A stretch of DNA of 64,000 nucleotides from Oscheius tipulae. Lineage: Eukaryota; Nematoda; Chromadorea; Rhabditida; Rhabditidae. The notes beneath the pieces were generated by a model. It did not search any database. It had not been told where the DNA came from and was given only the letters and a program-made list of their open reading frames with translations. Each line of letters starts with the position of its first letter. Position 1 is the first letter of the stretch. Positions 21,620-34,354 of the stretch are shown here, piece after piece. The DNA lies in assembly GCA_037178975.1 (NCBI GenBank), contig JASJZH010000004.1, forward strand, positions 6,386,001 to 6,450,000, given 5' to 3'. The position numbers and the translations under genes are program-made.

Positions 21620-23620
21620 ATGAATTTGTACGTTCTTCTCCTTATTGTGCCCATATCCGCCTACAAGGTCTTGGTCTACAATCCTCGATTTGCCTATGCG
21701 CACACCAAGTTCATGGGCGCCGTCTCTGACGCGCTAGTTGATGCTGGACTGGATGTGGTGGGTCTTCTGTTGAATCTGAACAGTGACTTTTCCAGACAGT
21801 TCTTCTGAACGATCACGATGATCGACACAACTTGAATGGAACAACAAAGGCCAAGATCGTCTTTGTGCCGGCTTGTAAAGAGGCAGCCGAGGGGATCAGA
21901 AGACAGACAGATAACGAGTTCTGTAAGGCCATCTGGGGAGTCAGCGCAACTAATCCATTGGTCATTCCCGGGGTTTGTTACTCTTTGTTGTTTGTGAGTT
22001 GAGGAAGTTTAGCTCAAGACTGTTATGGAGGAAGTTACTGTTCCTCAATGCAGACGTGAGTGAGATGAAACTTTAAGCAAAGTACAAGTTCAGATCTACT
22101 AGCTCAAGAAGACATCTTGGAGAGACTGAGAAACGAAAAGTTCGATGTTGGAGTGACTGAAGCCTTTACGAGCTGTGGAGTTGGTCGGTCAAAAAGGTTA
22201 CATCAACAGAAGGCATCTAGGTCTGTTCGAAGCAGTGGGAATAAAGTCGACTGTGGTCGGCAGCTCAATGTCTATCTTTGAAAGTATTTCGACAGCTATC
22301 GGTGCTCCTCTGTTTCCCAGTTTTACGCCAGGTTCATTATCTTTAGCCAGTTGTACACTACTGAATAGGAACCTATGCTCAAGGTACGGATTATATGAGC
22401 TTCTGGGGTCGTCTTGAAAACCTCGTCCACATTGGAACCAGTTGGGATATGATGCGGTATGTGGAGAGGAAAGAGCATGAAACTTTTGTTGAGAAGTACG
22501 GAAAAAACTTTCCTACCATGGATGTAAAGAAACGGGTTTATAAAACAACTGTCAAATTCAGGAACTCTATAAGAAAGCTCAGTTGGTCTTCACGAACTCT
22601 ATCCCCTACTTTGACTTTCCCAGACTCACGTATCATAAAATATTGGACATTGGTGGCATCACCTATGAGAAGCCGAGATCTTTGGATAAAGTGAGTTTCT
22701 TTTTGTTCAGTACTATGGTCTCTCTAGAAATGGCAGAGCCAGTTAAGCAAAGGACCAGCTGTCCTTCTTTCATTCGGATCCGTTGCCAAGAGCATCCACA
22801 TGCCAGAAGACTACAAGCTATCAGTTATCGAAACTATCAAAAGGTAGCATTAGGTTCGTTGTAACAAAACGTTGTCTAGATTCCCCAACATTACGTTCAT
22901 CTGGAAGCACGAGGAACCCATCGATCCACGACTGCTCCAGGTTGAGAACATCTTTGCCAGCAACTGGATTCCTCAAAATGATCTACTGGGTATGATTTCC
23001 CTAAACCGTTTGTTAATAGAGTTCAGGTCATCCTAATGTTACCGGGTTCATAACTCATGGGGGAGCAAATTCAGTCTCTGAAGCAGCCTTCCTCGGGAAG
23101 CCGATGATTGTTGTTCCCGTCTTCGCCGACCAGACTCGAATGGGAAACTTGGCTCAAGAAAGAGGCATCGGCATGCTGCTGAATAAAGAACAACTGGGAG
23201 AGAAGGATGCCTTCTACAATGCTATCCATCGACTCCTTTACTCCGAAGAGTCAGTTTTTTTCCTATTAGTTTGCTCAATAACTTTGTTCAGAATCAAGTC
23301 ATCTTGCCAGCGGTTTTTAAAACTCCGAGCGGCTGTTAAATACAACCCGGGAAAAATCCTAGCCGACCATGTTAAATTGGTAATAGCAGCCTGTAGAGAG
23401 AGACCGAAGAAAAAATCAATTTCAGTTGGCCGAGTTCAAGACATTGAAAGAACTTCAGCCCAAGGCGGCAGAACTGAACACATTCGTACTTTATGGACTA
23501 GACGTTGCTCTATTTTTGTCCGTTGTCATAATTGTTCTTTTGGTCATGGCTAGCCTCGTATTGAGGCGGTTATTCTCATTCTCTTTAGATCTACTTTTTT
23601 CAAAGAAGAAAGTGGACTAA
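21620..23620 (+). CDS. UDP-glycosyltransferase (UGT family)
   Basis: Twelve exons: 21620-21757, 21796-21972, 22013-22055, 22094-22183, 22221-22331, 22369-22523, 22562-22690, 22728-22843, 22880-22989, 23027-23249, 23292-23379 and 23426-23620 (524 aa). The layout is that of animal ER UGTs: a signal peptide (MNLYVLLLIVPISA), a variable aglycone-binding half, then the UDP-sugar signature with [37 protein letters not shown] and PVFADQ, and a C-terminal membrane anchor (YGLDVALFLSVVIIVLLVMA) with the basic cytosolic tail KKKVD, an ER-retention type ending. It should transfer glucose or glucuronic acid to small lipophilic compounds in the ER lumen (detoxification). GPAVLLSFGSVAKS is the conserved beta strand of the C domain. 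Substrate and sugar specificity cannot be read from the sequence. Confidence 0.93.
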
Positions 23621-23632
23621 TTTCTCTTTTCG

Positions 23633-23638
23633 AATAAA
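23633..23638 (+). terminator. Poly(A) signal of the UGT gene
   Basis: AATAAA 12 nt after the stop codon. Confidence 0.6.
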
Positions 23639-25082
23639 CATTTTCTTCCGGGTAGACACTCGAAACGCGACTTAAATTGGCATCGTCTATCATCATGGAG
23701 AGATCGCTTAAAAGGCACTTTTCCAGTTAGGAATGGCTTATTAATGACCTGAGCTGAGTATAAGTAGACTAACCGACTCGCCAGCTCTTTATTGTTCCTT
23801 TATGTTTCCTTTTAGAACTCATGAAATGTTCAGGTATGAAATTGACCGTCCTCCCTCGGCCCTTTTGCTTCTCAGACGGTCGAGGCTTGTCGCTCTAAGT
23901 GTGTTCAAGAATATCTATCAAAGGTTTCAGTTTCTTCGGTGAGTGTTATCTGATCCGTGACCGTCCCAAACGTCTCATCTAGTCCAAAAAGATTGTCGTC
24001 GAACAATGTGCCCAAAGGGGAAAGGACCAAGATGACACCTCTACTCAAATTGTTAGCAATGAAAGTCTCAAGATCACCAAACAGGAGAAAAGTGCTATAC
24101 TCTAGCAATGGATGGTTGCAGATGCCGAAAAGATCCAGAGTGTAAGTCTTGTCCTTATGGACATGCTCTGATGATCCTTCAGTGTCGTCAGAATTCTACT
24201 TCTGGCCCACATTATGAAAGTGTAAATGAGTAAGACGGAACAGCTCATGTTGATTAGGAGAGCGAAAGTCTTAAACTCGAAGATGCTCACGTTCCCGGAA
24301 ATTGTCGCGACCATGAGGTTGTATTGTGAGAACTTCTTGTGCAGTAGCTCCTTTAGACTTGCGGGTTCCTCAGCGGCAAGGATGTACAGATTCTGGAGAC
24401 TACCCATTGAAAAGGCTTGATGAGACTTACAAGCTGAGTGAACGAGATAAACCAGAAAGAGCAGGAAGAGGAGCTCGCGATATTTGGGCTTACGACTTTT
24501 CTACTCAAATTGAAGACGAGATAGCGATAGGGAAACGAGAGCAGCAAATTCTAGATTCCATGAGAGTAACAATGAAGATTTATATAGTGACTGAAACTTG
24601 TTTAGGGAAAAGGGGTAGCTCACGTCATGTAACAGACTATCGAACCGAAATATTTACAAGGACCGCCAGATATAAACGCCAGACTCGTTCGCATCGGGAT
24701 AATTCTAGTGCATTGGATAGCAGAATTTCTGCCAGACATACCTCTGTTAGACGAAGAGAGTCGTGAAAGTAGTCACATCTAAATCATCTGTTGGGCCTGG
24801 GAAGTTTTCAACTGTGTGTGAAAATTATATCAGACCTTTCAAAAAATATAACAGGACTAAAGAAACGGCATAAGCAACCAGTTAGAAATCCAGCACAAAA
24901 CCTGTACACTAACTTTCTTTTTATGGGTGTAGGAAATAGATTCTGCCTATCTTTGGAGGATAATAAATTAGATTCAGCTGACGGTCTGTCAATTTCGTTG
25001 TCATTTTTTGCCTATTAGAGAAAGATTCACAAACAGTGCTCGACTGATAGAAAAGAACGTTTTTATTTTATCTTTATTGACA

Positions 25083-25088
25083 TAGAAT
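25083..25088 (-). terminator. Possible poly(A) signal of the Sidekick gene
   Basis: Minus-strand AATAAA about 180 nt past the stop of the Sidekick homologue; a second copy lies at 25072-25077. Confidence 0.4.
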
Positions 25089-25264
25089 TTTGGAGATCGG
25101 GTAGGTCAATATGTTCTTCCGAATGTCTTTTGGTTACAGACAACCCGCACTTCTGGTATAGAGAAAGAACAAATCGGGGTAGGAGAGGGAAGGGAAGGCA
25201 CACCGGATATCACAGAAAGTTAGAAAGGGGAGGGCAAGAAAAAAGAAAAAGAGGTTATTATGTT

Positions 25265-28200
25265 TCAAACAAATGAGGAAAACCCGTTGGTAAGAGCCGG
25301 AGCATGTTGACTGGGCCAGTTGTTTTCGCTCGATCCGGCTGGACTGTCAGCCACGACAGAAGTCGTAGCTGAAGCCGGGACCACACCGGGAACACCTTCT
25401 GTGTCTCGAATTCGACGCCAAGTTTCCCTGAAAGCGTTCATTGTGATACGAATAAAATTTGGGATATCAGGCTGGGTTACGACAACTTTTGCTTGCCTAG
25501 GGGTATTTATATAGGTTGCGTAAGGGGTAGTTCAAAGTAGTTTGAGGGTTAGAAAACTTAATTTACCTATTGAAGTAACTGATTAATGAGCTGATCTGTA
25601 ACATAATTCATGTTGACCCGATACCCATTACCTAACATTTCAAGAAGTGTTTGTGCTCGTAAGCACAAAGTCAGAGGTAACAAACCTGTAGTGATCCGTA
25701 TTCCCATAGTGACTGGCAATGTCAGCAGTCTCGGGAGGCTGAGCATCTCCATCCACGCTCTCGTCTTCGTCGTCGAACGAGTCTGCCTCATAGTCATTGT
25801 TAGGCTGTCTGGCCGATCCATACTCTCCTCGTCCAGCGTAGGCGTATTCGGATCGGTTTCCATAGACGGATCTTCTCTCGTAGACACCTTCTTCGGATCC
25901 CTGTCGGACAGGGGTGGCCACGTACGCACTTCCCGGAGTTCGAGCATCTCTTCCAACTAGAGCGGACAGCCTTTGTAGGGCTTGTTGAGAAGGAGCGGGT
26001 GGAATGACGTCTGTGGCTAGACCATACATGTTGACGACAGATCCTCCCGTAGTTGGATCTCGATTGACGGCAAGAACACTTCCATAGGCAGGTGGATCAC
26101 GATCGGAAAGCCATGACTGAGTGGTTCCTGGACGGGTCAAAACATCGTTTCTGAACATTTCTCTATAAGTCAGTGTTCAAAAAATTTCTCACCTTCCTCG
26201 TCCCATTCGCTGATTACCCTTCATCTGGAAAGTGACAAAGTTTCCATCCGCCAGCTGCAGCGAGTCGACAGAATTTCTCTTGTCTCTCTTGAACTTGGAT
26301 CGAGTTCCTGTGACACAGAGACATGCAATCAGAATGACCAGAACAACAAATGTGGCCATGGCCACAATGGCAATGAACCACCAGGTTGTGTAGAACGGCT
26401 CTTCGGGAATCGAGGCTGGGACGACAAGGACCTCTGATTCTTCGCTGGGCTGACCAACTCCGTGGGAATTTCGAGCAAAGACACGAAAAACGTAGCTGCT
26501 AGAAGGCTCAAGCTCGCGGTAACTGATCTGAGAAGCAACGAATGAAAGATTGTTGGAAATTACAAACCTCATGTTTCATGGAGAAGCCTTCCAATGCCTT
26601 CAAAGTGACCCATTTTCCAAGGATATGGTTCGGTCTAAAGTCGTAGGAACGTCGGATTCGACTCGCAATCGGTCCGTGCTGAATTATATCATTATCACAA
26701 ACCCAAAAAGCTCTCTTACATCGATGATCGAGTCGTTTGTGACCCGCTTCGCCTGGATGAGATGCCCAATAATATTCGGATCATCGGGATCTCTCCAGCT
26801 CAAAGAGACGGACGACTGCCCGGGAATAACCGACGGTCTACTGGTTGGAGCTGGTTCAGGATTGGTTCCGATCGTCACATTGGCCGTTGTTTCAGTTCCT
26901 CTTCCAGCTGAAGTCTCTGCCCAAACAGTAAACACGTAGTGTCCTCCCTCTTCCAGTTCCGAAGCTGGGTAGAACAATTGGTTCGTCTGAGACTGGGACT
27001 CTCTCATGAAACCCTTCTAAATTTGGAATGGGGTTGGAAAAAATTTATGACCAACCTGCATCTTGAACGTTTTGTAGTTGACAGTGTAGTTTGTAATCAC
27101 ACCATTTGGCTGTATAGGTTGATCCCAAACAACACGGACAGAATCCAAGAGAATATCACTGAATCGGAGATTGGTTACTGGGCCCGGCACATCTTCCAGA
27201 GTTTGGATTCTCAGCTGGGAGGGTTTACTTTCACCGGCACGATTGTAAGCAGTCACGGTTATCTGAATAAAACAGTTTGAAATAGATCCAAGGAATTCTT
27301 ACTTGGTATTCAGTGTACTTTCTCAAGTCGTTTATGACGCAGCTATTGTTCTCCACAACCATGATCTCTTCGTCGTGACTACTTTCCGAGAAGAGTGAAG
27401 TGACCGGAACAAATCGGACCTAAATGTAGTTTGTTTAACATAAGCTAGAAAAACTACTTTGAATCCAGAAATGACGTCGTTCTCTTCTTCTTTCCAGGGA
27501 TCCCATCTGACTTCGATGGAACTGCTGCTTTGCGGTTCAGCCATCAGATTTGTGATATTTCTCCTGGGAATCGAGTATCCAACGTAGACAAAAGCCGGTA
27601 CGGAGTAGGGACTGTCTCCTTCGGAATTGAAAGAAGTCATTCGGACAATGTAATGACGGAAGCTGGACAGTCGAGAGAGGACATACTGTTCCTTATCCTT
27701 ATGTTCGCCGGTAATGGAGATCTCCTCACTGTGCCAAGAGTCGTTGGAAGGGTATTCTTGGTAGTAAACTCGGTAGCCCACATTGTCAGCGTTCCAGGAT
27801 GCCTTGTCCGGAGCTGACCATTGGAGAAGAATACTGGCCGAGTCGTATGGAGAAGCCAAAATTGTGTTCGGTGGGAGTTGAGGAGCAGAAGCCAGTGTTC
27901 TCATCCATTCCGACTCGGGAGACCAAAGTGACTGAGCAAAGTCGCTTATGAACCGAATACGGAAGCGGTAGACACTGTTCGAAGAAAGCCTGGTGACAGT
28001 CACTCCTCCTTTATCGCCAGCAATACTCCTTTCCAAACATGTCCAGTTCTCGTCGTTAGCCTTTTGGTACTCGACCTGAACAAAACGAACAGGAGCGTCA
28101 TCATCGTCAATATGAGTGGCGAGATCCCATCGGATGGCAATTTCCTTCGACGAATACTTTGATCTTTCGTCTCGTGTCGGGACAGGTGGATTGGCGACCG

Positions 28201-31200
28201 GGACACGGACCGATGTTGTGACCACTTGAACTTCTGCTTCTCGACCAACTCCGACTGATGTTTCTGCAGAGATTGCAAACGTGTATCGCGAATTTGGCTT
28301 GAGATCTGAACTTCAACTGTACTGGATCATTGACCAGACCTACCAGCAGCTGTGAATCCTCCGAGAGACGAAGATGGAATCGGGACTCTGTGAGCGGCTG
28401 CTGGACCTTCAGCAGTCAGCCAGTAAGTGATCGTGTAGCTCTTGATCTTTCCGTTGGGATTTTCCGGAGGAAGCCATTTCAGTCTGACTTCGTCTTCACT
28501 GACAAGAGAGAAGGCGACGCCCGATGGGACTCCAGGAATATCTTCGTCCGTCTCTGCCAGGGTAGGAACAGTGTTTTCCGGTCCGTTTCCAACAAGTGTA
28601 TAGGCTGACACGAAGACGTGGTAGCTGGTGAATGCACGTAGTCCGGTGACTTTTGCCACTAAAACATCTTTCCCAGAAATGTCGAGAATCTTCGTCTCAT
28701 CTGCTCGAAGCCATTCGCTCTCGGGAACAACTCGAATCTAGAAGTATCTTTGTTGTAAGGTTACTAGAAACCTACAGTGTATCCAAGGACTTCTCCATTA
28801 GCTATGCCTTCACTCAAGGGCTCCCATCGAACGACAATACTCTTGATACCTTCTGACTCTGCTCGAACATTTTTCGGGCTTCCTGATGGTGTACTCTCGT
28901 AGGTTCTAAAACGAAATCTTTCAATCCCTCAACTGATTGGCATACTTGGCAATGGTCATTCCCGCCGAGGCACTTCTAGCGAACATATTTTCAGCAAAGA
29001 GGTCAACCTCGTATGCAGTGAAGGGCATCAGATCTTGGAGGATAAAATCGCCAGAACGGAGTGAGGAAGTTCGAACTTCTTTCTGCAAAAAAGTCGTTTA
29101 ATTATAACAAAAGAAAGTCTTACCCAGTTCTCTCCGCCTTGTTCTCTGTACAAAATTAGGTATCCGTTCGGCTGACCATTCCACTGTGTGGCTAGAAGTG
29201 GCGTCCAAGACAAAGAGATCGAAGTGGCTGATACTGGCTCGGCGAAGAGAGCAGTCGAAGGTGTTTCCGGGTTAGTTGACTTTGTCTGAAAGTGCGAATT
29301 ATATGAGACCAAATACAAAAGTGCCTCAAAGACGCGTGTCGGCTCACTAGGAGCGCCTCTTCCCTTAACGTTCTCGGCGATGATTCGAAGTTGGTACTTG
29401 GTGAAGGGACGAAGTCCAGTGACTGTGAACGAACGGGCTTTTGGAGCTGTGAGGTTGAACACTGCTTGAAACACTCCAGAATCTTCCATCTTTGCCTCAA
29501 CGATCCACATTCGAATAGCAGTGTAGCCGTCATGTCCGGGTGTAAATTGAAGAGTGACACTTCGGGCTTGGACATCCGATACGGACAGAGAAGATGCTCG
29601 TTCAGGAAGAATAGGAGGTCTTCCAGATTCGAACTTGGTCTCCTCCCTCGGTCCATCTCCCATCACAGTCGAAGCCAGGATATCAACTGAGTATTTGGTA
29701 GTCGAGCTGAGACCACTGATAGTCGCATTCCTTTGGTTTCCATCCAGCTCCATCGTAGATTTCGATTCCGGCGTGTTGTCTCCCCAATAGCGGAGAACGA
29801 ATCGGGTGATGATTCCGTTCGGTTGGACAGGGGCCTCCCAGGTGACAAAGGCTCCATCGTACATGACTTCCTGGATTGTGAGAGAGGTGACAGAGCCGGG
29901 AATATCTTGAGCAGTGATGACTGGGAGCGGATTAGAACGAGGACCATCTCCAGGGGCGGTATAACAGAGAACGGTACAGTTGTAGTGACCTGAATGGTTT
30001 CTTATCACTGAGAGGAAAGTAAACCAACCAAACTTTTCCAGTCCTTCAACAGTTACTCGTATGTTCTTCGCCGACGGATCAACTAAAACCTGCTTGTGTA
30101 GCACCCCTTGTTCCGCAGCTCCTTTCCAAAACTGAACTTTATAGCCGAGATTGACTCCGGGAATTCTCTGTTGATCAGGCGCTGTGAAGACGACTTCGAC
30201 GGCAGTAGAATTCAGTACTTCAAGCTTGACTTGTCTCGGAGCTTGGGTTGGCACTCCTTCGGCTGTAGTGACCTCGATACTCTTGCTGAAGACTCCGAGT
30301 CCCCTATCGTTATAAGCAGCCATTTGGATCTCGTACTCTTGCCACGTAATTAGCTGGTCGATTACCTAAACCAATTCTTAATTAGGACCGGACTCTTCAA
30401 CTGACAGCGTTCCTCGCATCCTTGTCAGTCACATTCTTTTCAATCCAGGGCAGAGTATATCCAGCGAGTCGATAGCGAATAACGTAGCCAAGAATGTCGC
30501 CAATGAACTGCTCCATCTGTGGTTTTTGCCACTGGACCATTATGCTGTTTGAGGATCGAGCCGAGGCGGCTACATTCTTCGGAGCAGCAGCTGGAGGTTG
30601 TTGAGGCATCGTGATATTTGCTGAATTGAAAAGTTATCAGAGTAATTGGCAAAACCTACGGGAAGGAAGAGAAGGTTTTCCTGGACCGTGTTTGTTCGAA
30701 GCGATGACTCGGAATTCGGCAGTGACTGACGGACGCAAATTGTCCAGTAAGTAAGAGCAACAGTTCTCGGCTGGATCAGTCTCTCCGACAGTTTCCCAAT
30801 CACTCCACAAGTCTGTTGGACCGAGGGTTCTCATTTGGATCGTGTATCTAAACCAAATATTGTGTACTTTCACAAATAAGACCTACCTGATGATCGGAGA
30901 GTTGCCATCGAATCCTTCGCTCCAAGCGACGCGAATCTTTGCAGGGGCTGTATCGTTTACAAGACTAGCTACGACTCCAGTAGGCATGTTTGGTTTCTCG
31001 ATGATTTCCAGCCACATAGATACACTTTCCGATTTGTCACCAACCGAAACAGTACACCTGAAGCCATATTGAGCACAATCAATCCAAACAACTTACGTGT
31101 ACTCTCCAATGCTGTCCGGACCAACTTGACCAATCTGAAGACTTCCTTTCCTGTTTCTAGCAAGTCGAAGTCCGGGATTTCCAGCTGGCGAAATGGCCTC

Positions 31201-34200
31201 TCCATTAAGCGACCATACAATCTGAGCCTGAGCACGGTAGTCCGGATTAACTTCACAAGGTATTTCTAGGGTTGTTCCGATCAAAATACTCTGGTTCGTC
31301 GGGCCTCTGTCTATGAAACTGCCACCTAAACGAAAAGAACTGAAACTGGAGGATAATGGGACATACCTGTCACAACGACGTCTGCTGATGCTGACTCTGT
31401 TCCATGGGTATTGCGAGCAACACAAGTATACTTTCCAGAATCTGTTCTTTTCGGATCGTGAATGAGAAGTCCGTCAGAATTTAGTTCAAACTTGTTAGTC
31501 CCGGTAGGAATAACTTCTTCTGTAAACGGCGGAAGTAGAGGTGTTGTATTGCGCTAACCTTCAAACTTCCAGACGATAGATGGTGAGGGGTCTCCTGTAG
31601 TCTGACAGCTGATCAAATGAGAGGTTTGACCTGCAGGAATTGTGGCAGAAGATGGCGTAACAGAGAATCTCGGAGCTCCAGCCGTTTCTTCTCCAACGGA
31701 TCGAGCAGTTGGCTTGGAGTCTCTTGCAAAGGCTACTAAACAGAATGAGTTACACGTTTCTTGGAGGGTTCTACCCTTTGGAATAATACTGTCATCTTTG
31801 CCCTCTTGTAGAACCACCGTCTCCATCTGTCTCCCGGCCTCGTTCGACACCTCGCACTGGTAGACCCCATAGTCGTTTGTTGAGATGGCCGCGATCGACA
31901 GAATTCCATTTTGCAGGTTGACCTGAAAGAAGGAAATAACACAACTTTTCGCGATCCCTGGGGCGCGACTTTCGAGGTACAGAGAGCGTACCCGGTGGCG
32001 CCGGATTAGCTCAGATTTTGTAGTGAACCGGTCCGCTACTCTCTGCTGGGGGCAATCTTCTTTGGCGCCTTAGCCAGAGAATAATTGCAGCAGGCAGTCG
32101 CGTGTGGGTAAAAAGCAACTTGGATCTGGCACGCAACAGGCTGGGAGGATCTAGATCTCTTCTAATTGTACTTCCCAGATCCTTTCCAATCTCTATAGGT
32201 GCTCCCATATGTTTTCCATCTGTATGTGGGCACTTGTATATACGCATCCCTTCAATCGTTTACAGCCCACTAGCCATAAAAGTCACTCCCTATAGAAACC
32301 CCAAGGGTATAGTTATGTTGTTTTGTCAAGGGAGAAACGTCCCTACAAGTAGACTGACTCGCGCCTACAAGAGCCTCTTGAGAAAGTAGCACGGGCGCCA
32401 AAAGGCGGAAACAATGAAGACAAGAGCTGGGTCGCGAAGCACTCCAATAAGATCACAATAAGGGGAAAATAACTTCCATGGGAAAAAAGTGTAACCGGGT
32501 CAGCTGTACAGTCCTTCTCTCGCAATTAACCTCTTAGCCTCTCGTTGACCTTGGGATTTAAATCGAGTGCTTAGCGGCCCTAGACAGCTGTACAGTTCCA
32601 GTAGTGTGTGAACGGATGAAAAAGATAGACTGACCTTCTGTCCAGACTTGTACCAAACTGCCTTGTGCGGAGTTCTCTTGTCGGTTGTGGTGCAGTCAGC
32701 CAGAAACGAGGATCCAAAGGAACGGGTGACGGTTTCCGGTAGAGGAGAGACAGCTGGTGGAGAGACAACTGTCAGTTTAATAGATTTCTGTTCAAACAGG
32801 CGACCAGATTCAGCAGAAACCTTGCACAGTAGCGAGTGTTCTCCCTGAATAGAGCATGAGTGAATCTACCAAGCGAAGCCTACCGGTCCAAGTGAACGAA
32901 AGACAGTAGGATTGGACAGCGTCAGTCTTCTGTTCGATAGAGACGTCTCGATTCCGAGTCTCGCAGAAACGGGCTTGCCATCCAGAAACCAGTGGGTCAT
33001 AGCATTTGTTCTGGAAGAGAAGTATGTCAACTAGATCCATGAAAGTAGCCTACCCGAAAGAAGTCACGCAGTCAAAGTTCTCGTCCTTTGGGGTCCGTTC
33101 CAGGCTGATCGATTTGTCGGCTGTGGTGAAGACGGTCTCAAACTTGTTGGCTTCTCCGTAGCCTTCGCTGACAGTGTATTCTTGAGAGTAGGCTTCTCCC
33201 ATGGTCGAACTAGCCATCACGTGATACTTTCCGAAAGCTCTTCTATCCACGACTGAGACTACCAAGTGACCATCAGCTGTGACATAGGATGTATCCTTGG
33301 TGGTCACCTGAATTTAATACGATTAGTACAAACCGTTCCTAGAGATCGTGGCAGAACTGAATAACCTGTTTCTGGTGGGGAGTTCTCATTAAATGTTGTT
33401 ATATTTTGTTGTTGAAAGTTATCGAAAACTGAATTTTGAACAAATTTCAGTTTTCAATAACTTTGTATTTAAAATCTTTGCAAAGTTTGCCCCACTGATA
33501 CCCTACGAGCCAGACTACAGAGGAAACAGACGCATTCTCTGCGCTGGTCAAACACTTCCGGCTCCAGTTACAGCGAGCTGTTGCCAGCCGGTTCATTGTT
33601 CATATTACAAGGCCCCCTCGTGTCCACCTCTCTCCCTAGCTCCCGTTTTGGCTTCCCGACTTGTCTCATTGACCCCGCTTGTTTGCTCGCCAGCTCAGCT
33701 GGTTCGGTTTTCGCCCCGGTGTCCATTGGAGAGGTCGGTTACACCTTATATTGGTCATTTGGCTCAATTCCCGGAGAGCACGCGTGTGTCCGTGAGAATT
33801 GTTTTCTGGTCTTCCTACCTCAGATCCATTCTTGTACCAAGAAAAAGTGACATTGTCTTCGAGATTGGCTAACAAGACGGGGCGGCGAAGGACAAAAGCA
33901 CTGCCAATGACAGAGGTAATTGAATACTCAACTGACGTGTGATCGAAGTCGTCAAAATCTGGAAAAACTTTGTGTAAACATTTCAAAGAAAAGCTGACAT
34001 TGAATAGCGACTGTCATGGAGGGAGACACAACTGTTGCTACAGAGTTAGCTGCAACACATCGGTAGACTCCACTGTCCAACTTGGAAACTGACAAAATAG
34101 TGAGGGTTCGTGTATTTTTACCAGTTAGACGGTCGTCCTTCCACCAAGTGATCTGAAAAACAAGAAGTTCTTCTGAAGAGAAAAAATTTTACCTGATCGG

Positions 34201-34354
34201 CGTTGTTAACATGACACTCGAGTGTTAATGAGCCTTGATCGGGCGGTTCGAGTCGAACTGGAAAGGCTTCTTCGTTGAATTTCGGTCGATCGGCAACGAT
34301 GAGCTTCGCATCAATTATCAATAAGAGAAACGAAAATATTGTGTAGAGGATCAT
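25265..34354 (-). CDS. rig-4: Sidekick homologue: Ig/FNIII adhesion receptor
   Basis: Twenty-seven exons (minus order): 34354-34193, 34152-33999, 33958-33819, 33307-33054, 33010-32884, 32844-32635, 31922-31775, 31735-31559, 31519-31367, 31325-31097, 31057-30887, 30847-30660, 30620-30406, 30365-30029, 29989-29325, 29285-29124, 29082-28946, 28905-28776, 28737-28344, 28305-27458, 27419-27303, 27262-27056, 27016-26720, 26678-26568, 26527-26193, 26150-25686 and 25427-25265 (about 2231 aa). Order: signal peptide (MILYTIFSFLLLIIDAKLIV), six Ig domains, thirteen FNIII domains by my count, one membrane helix (WWFIAIVAMATFVVLVILIA), a cytosolic part with DSLQLADGNFVTFQ, and the terminal PDZ ligand GFSSFV. 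The 6+13 plan and GFSSFV end are diagnostic of Sidekick, a homophilic cell-adhesion protein in neurons; the C. elegans member is RIG-4. The second Ig lacks both canonical cysteines. The intron at 29286-29324 uses GC-AG. Confidence 0.93.
33415..33464. repeat. Short inverted repeat in a Sidekick intron
   Basis: AAAGTTATCGAAAACTGAA and its near-perfect complement TTTCAGTTTTCAATAACTTT form an approximately 19-bp stem with one mismatch and a loop of about 12 nt, inside the 511-nt intron between Ig-2 exons. It could be a tiny foldback remnant or a structural hairpin; it is short for a pre-miRNA. Confidence 0.6.

Larger units (their letters stand above)
23621..25264. other. Unresolved region with conflicting gene models
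   Basis: AATAAA at 23633-23638 ends the UGT. Between 23.8 and 24.6 kb two readings compete. On the minus strand, 24407-24102 encodes about 100 aa with a clear membrane segment (FALLINMSCSVLLIYTFIMWA), followed in another frame by 24108-23905 (FIANNLSRGVILVLSPLG), with no clean splice joining them. On the plus strand three near-consensus introns occur (GTATGA at 23833, GTGAGT at 23940, GTAAGTC at 24141), whose exons yield a short cysteine-containing peptide (ACRSKC, DGCRCRKDPEC) but no start in phase. I cannot decide; either may be a decayed gene. From 24.6 to 25.26 kb I see nothing. Confidence 0.3.

Noticed and set aside
28906-28945. Suspected ultra-short Sidekick intron
   Set aside because: On recounting it is 40 nt, normal for the window.
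33393-33872. 159-codon plus-strand ORF across a Sidekick intron
   Set aside because: Opposite to a well-supported Ig exon and partly inside an intron; a shadow.
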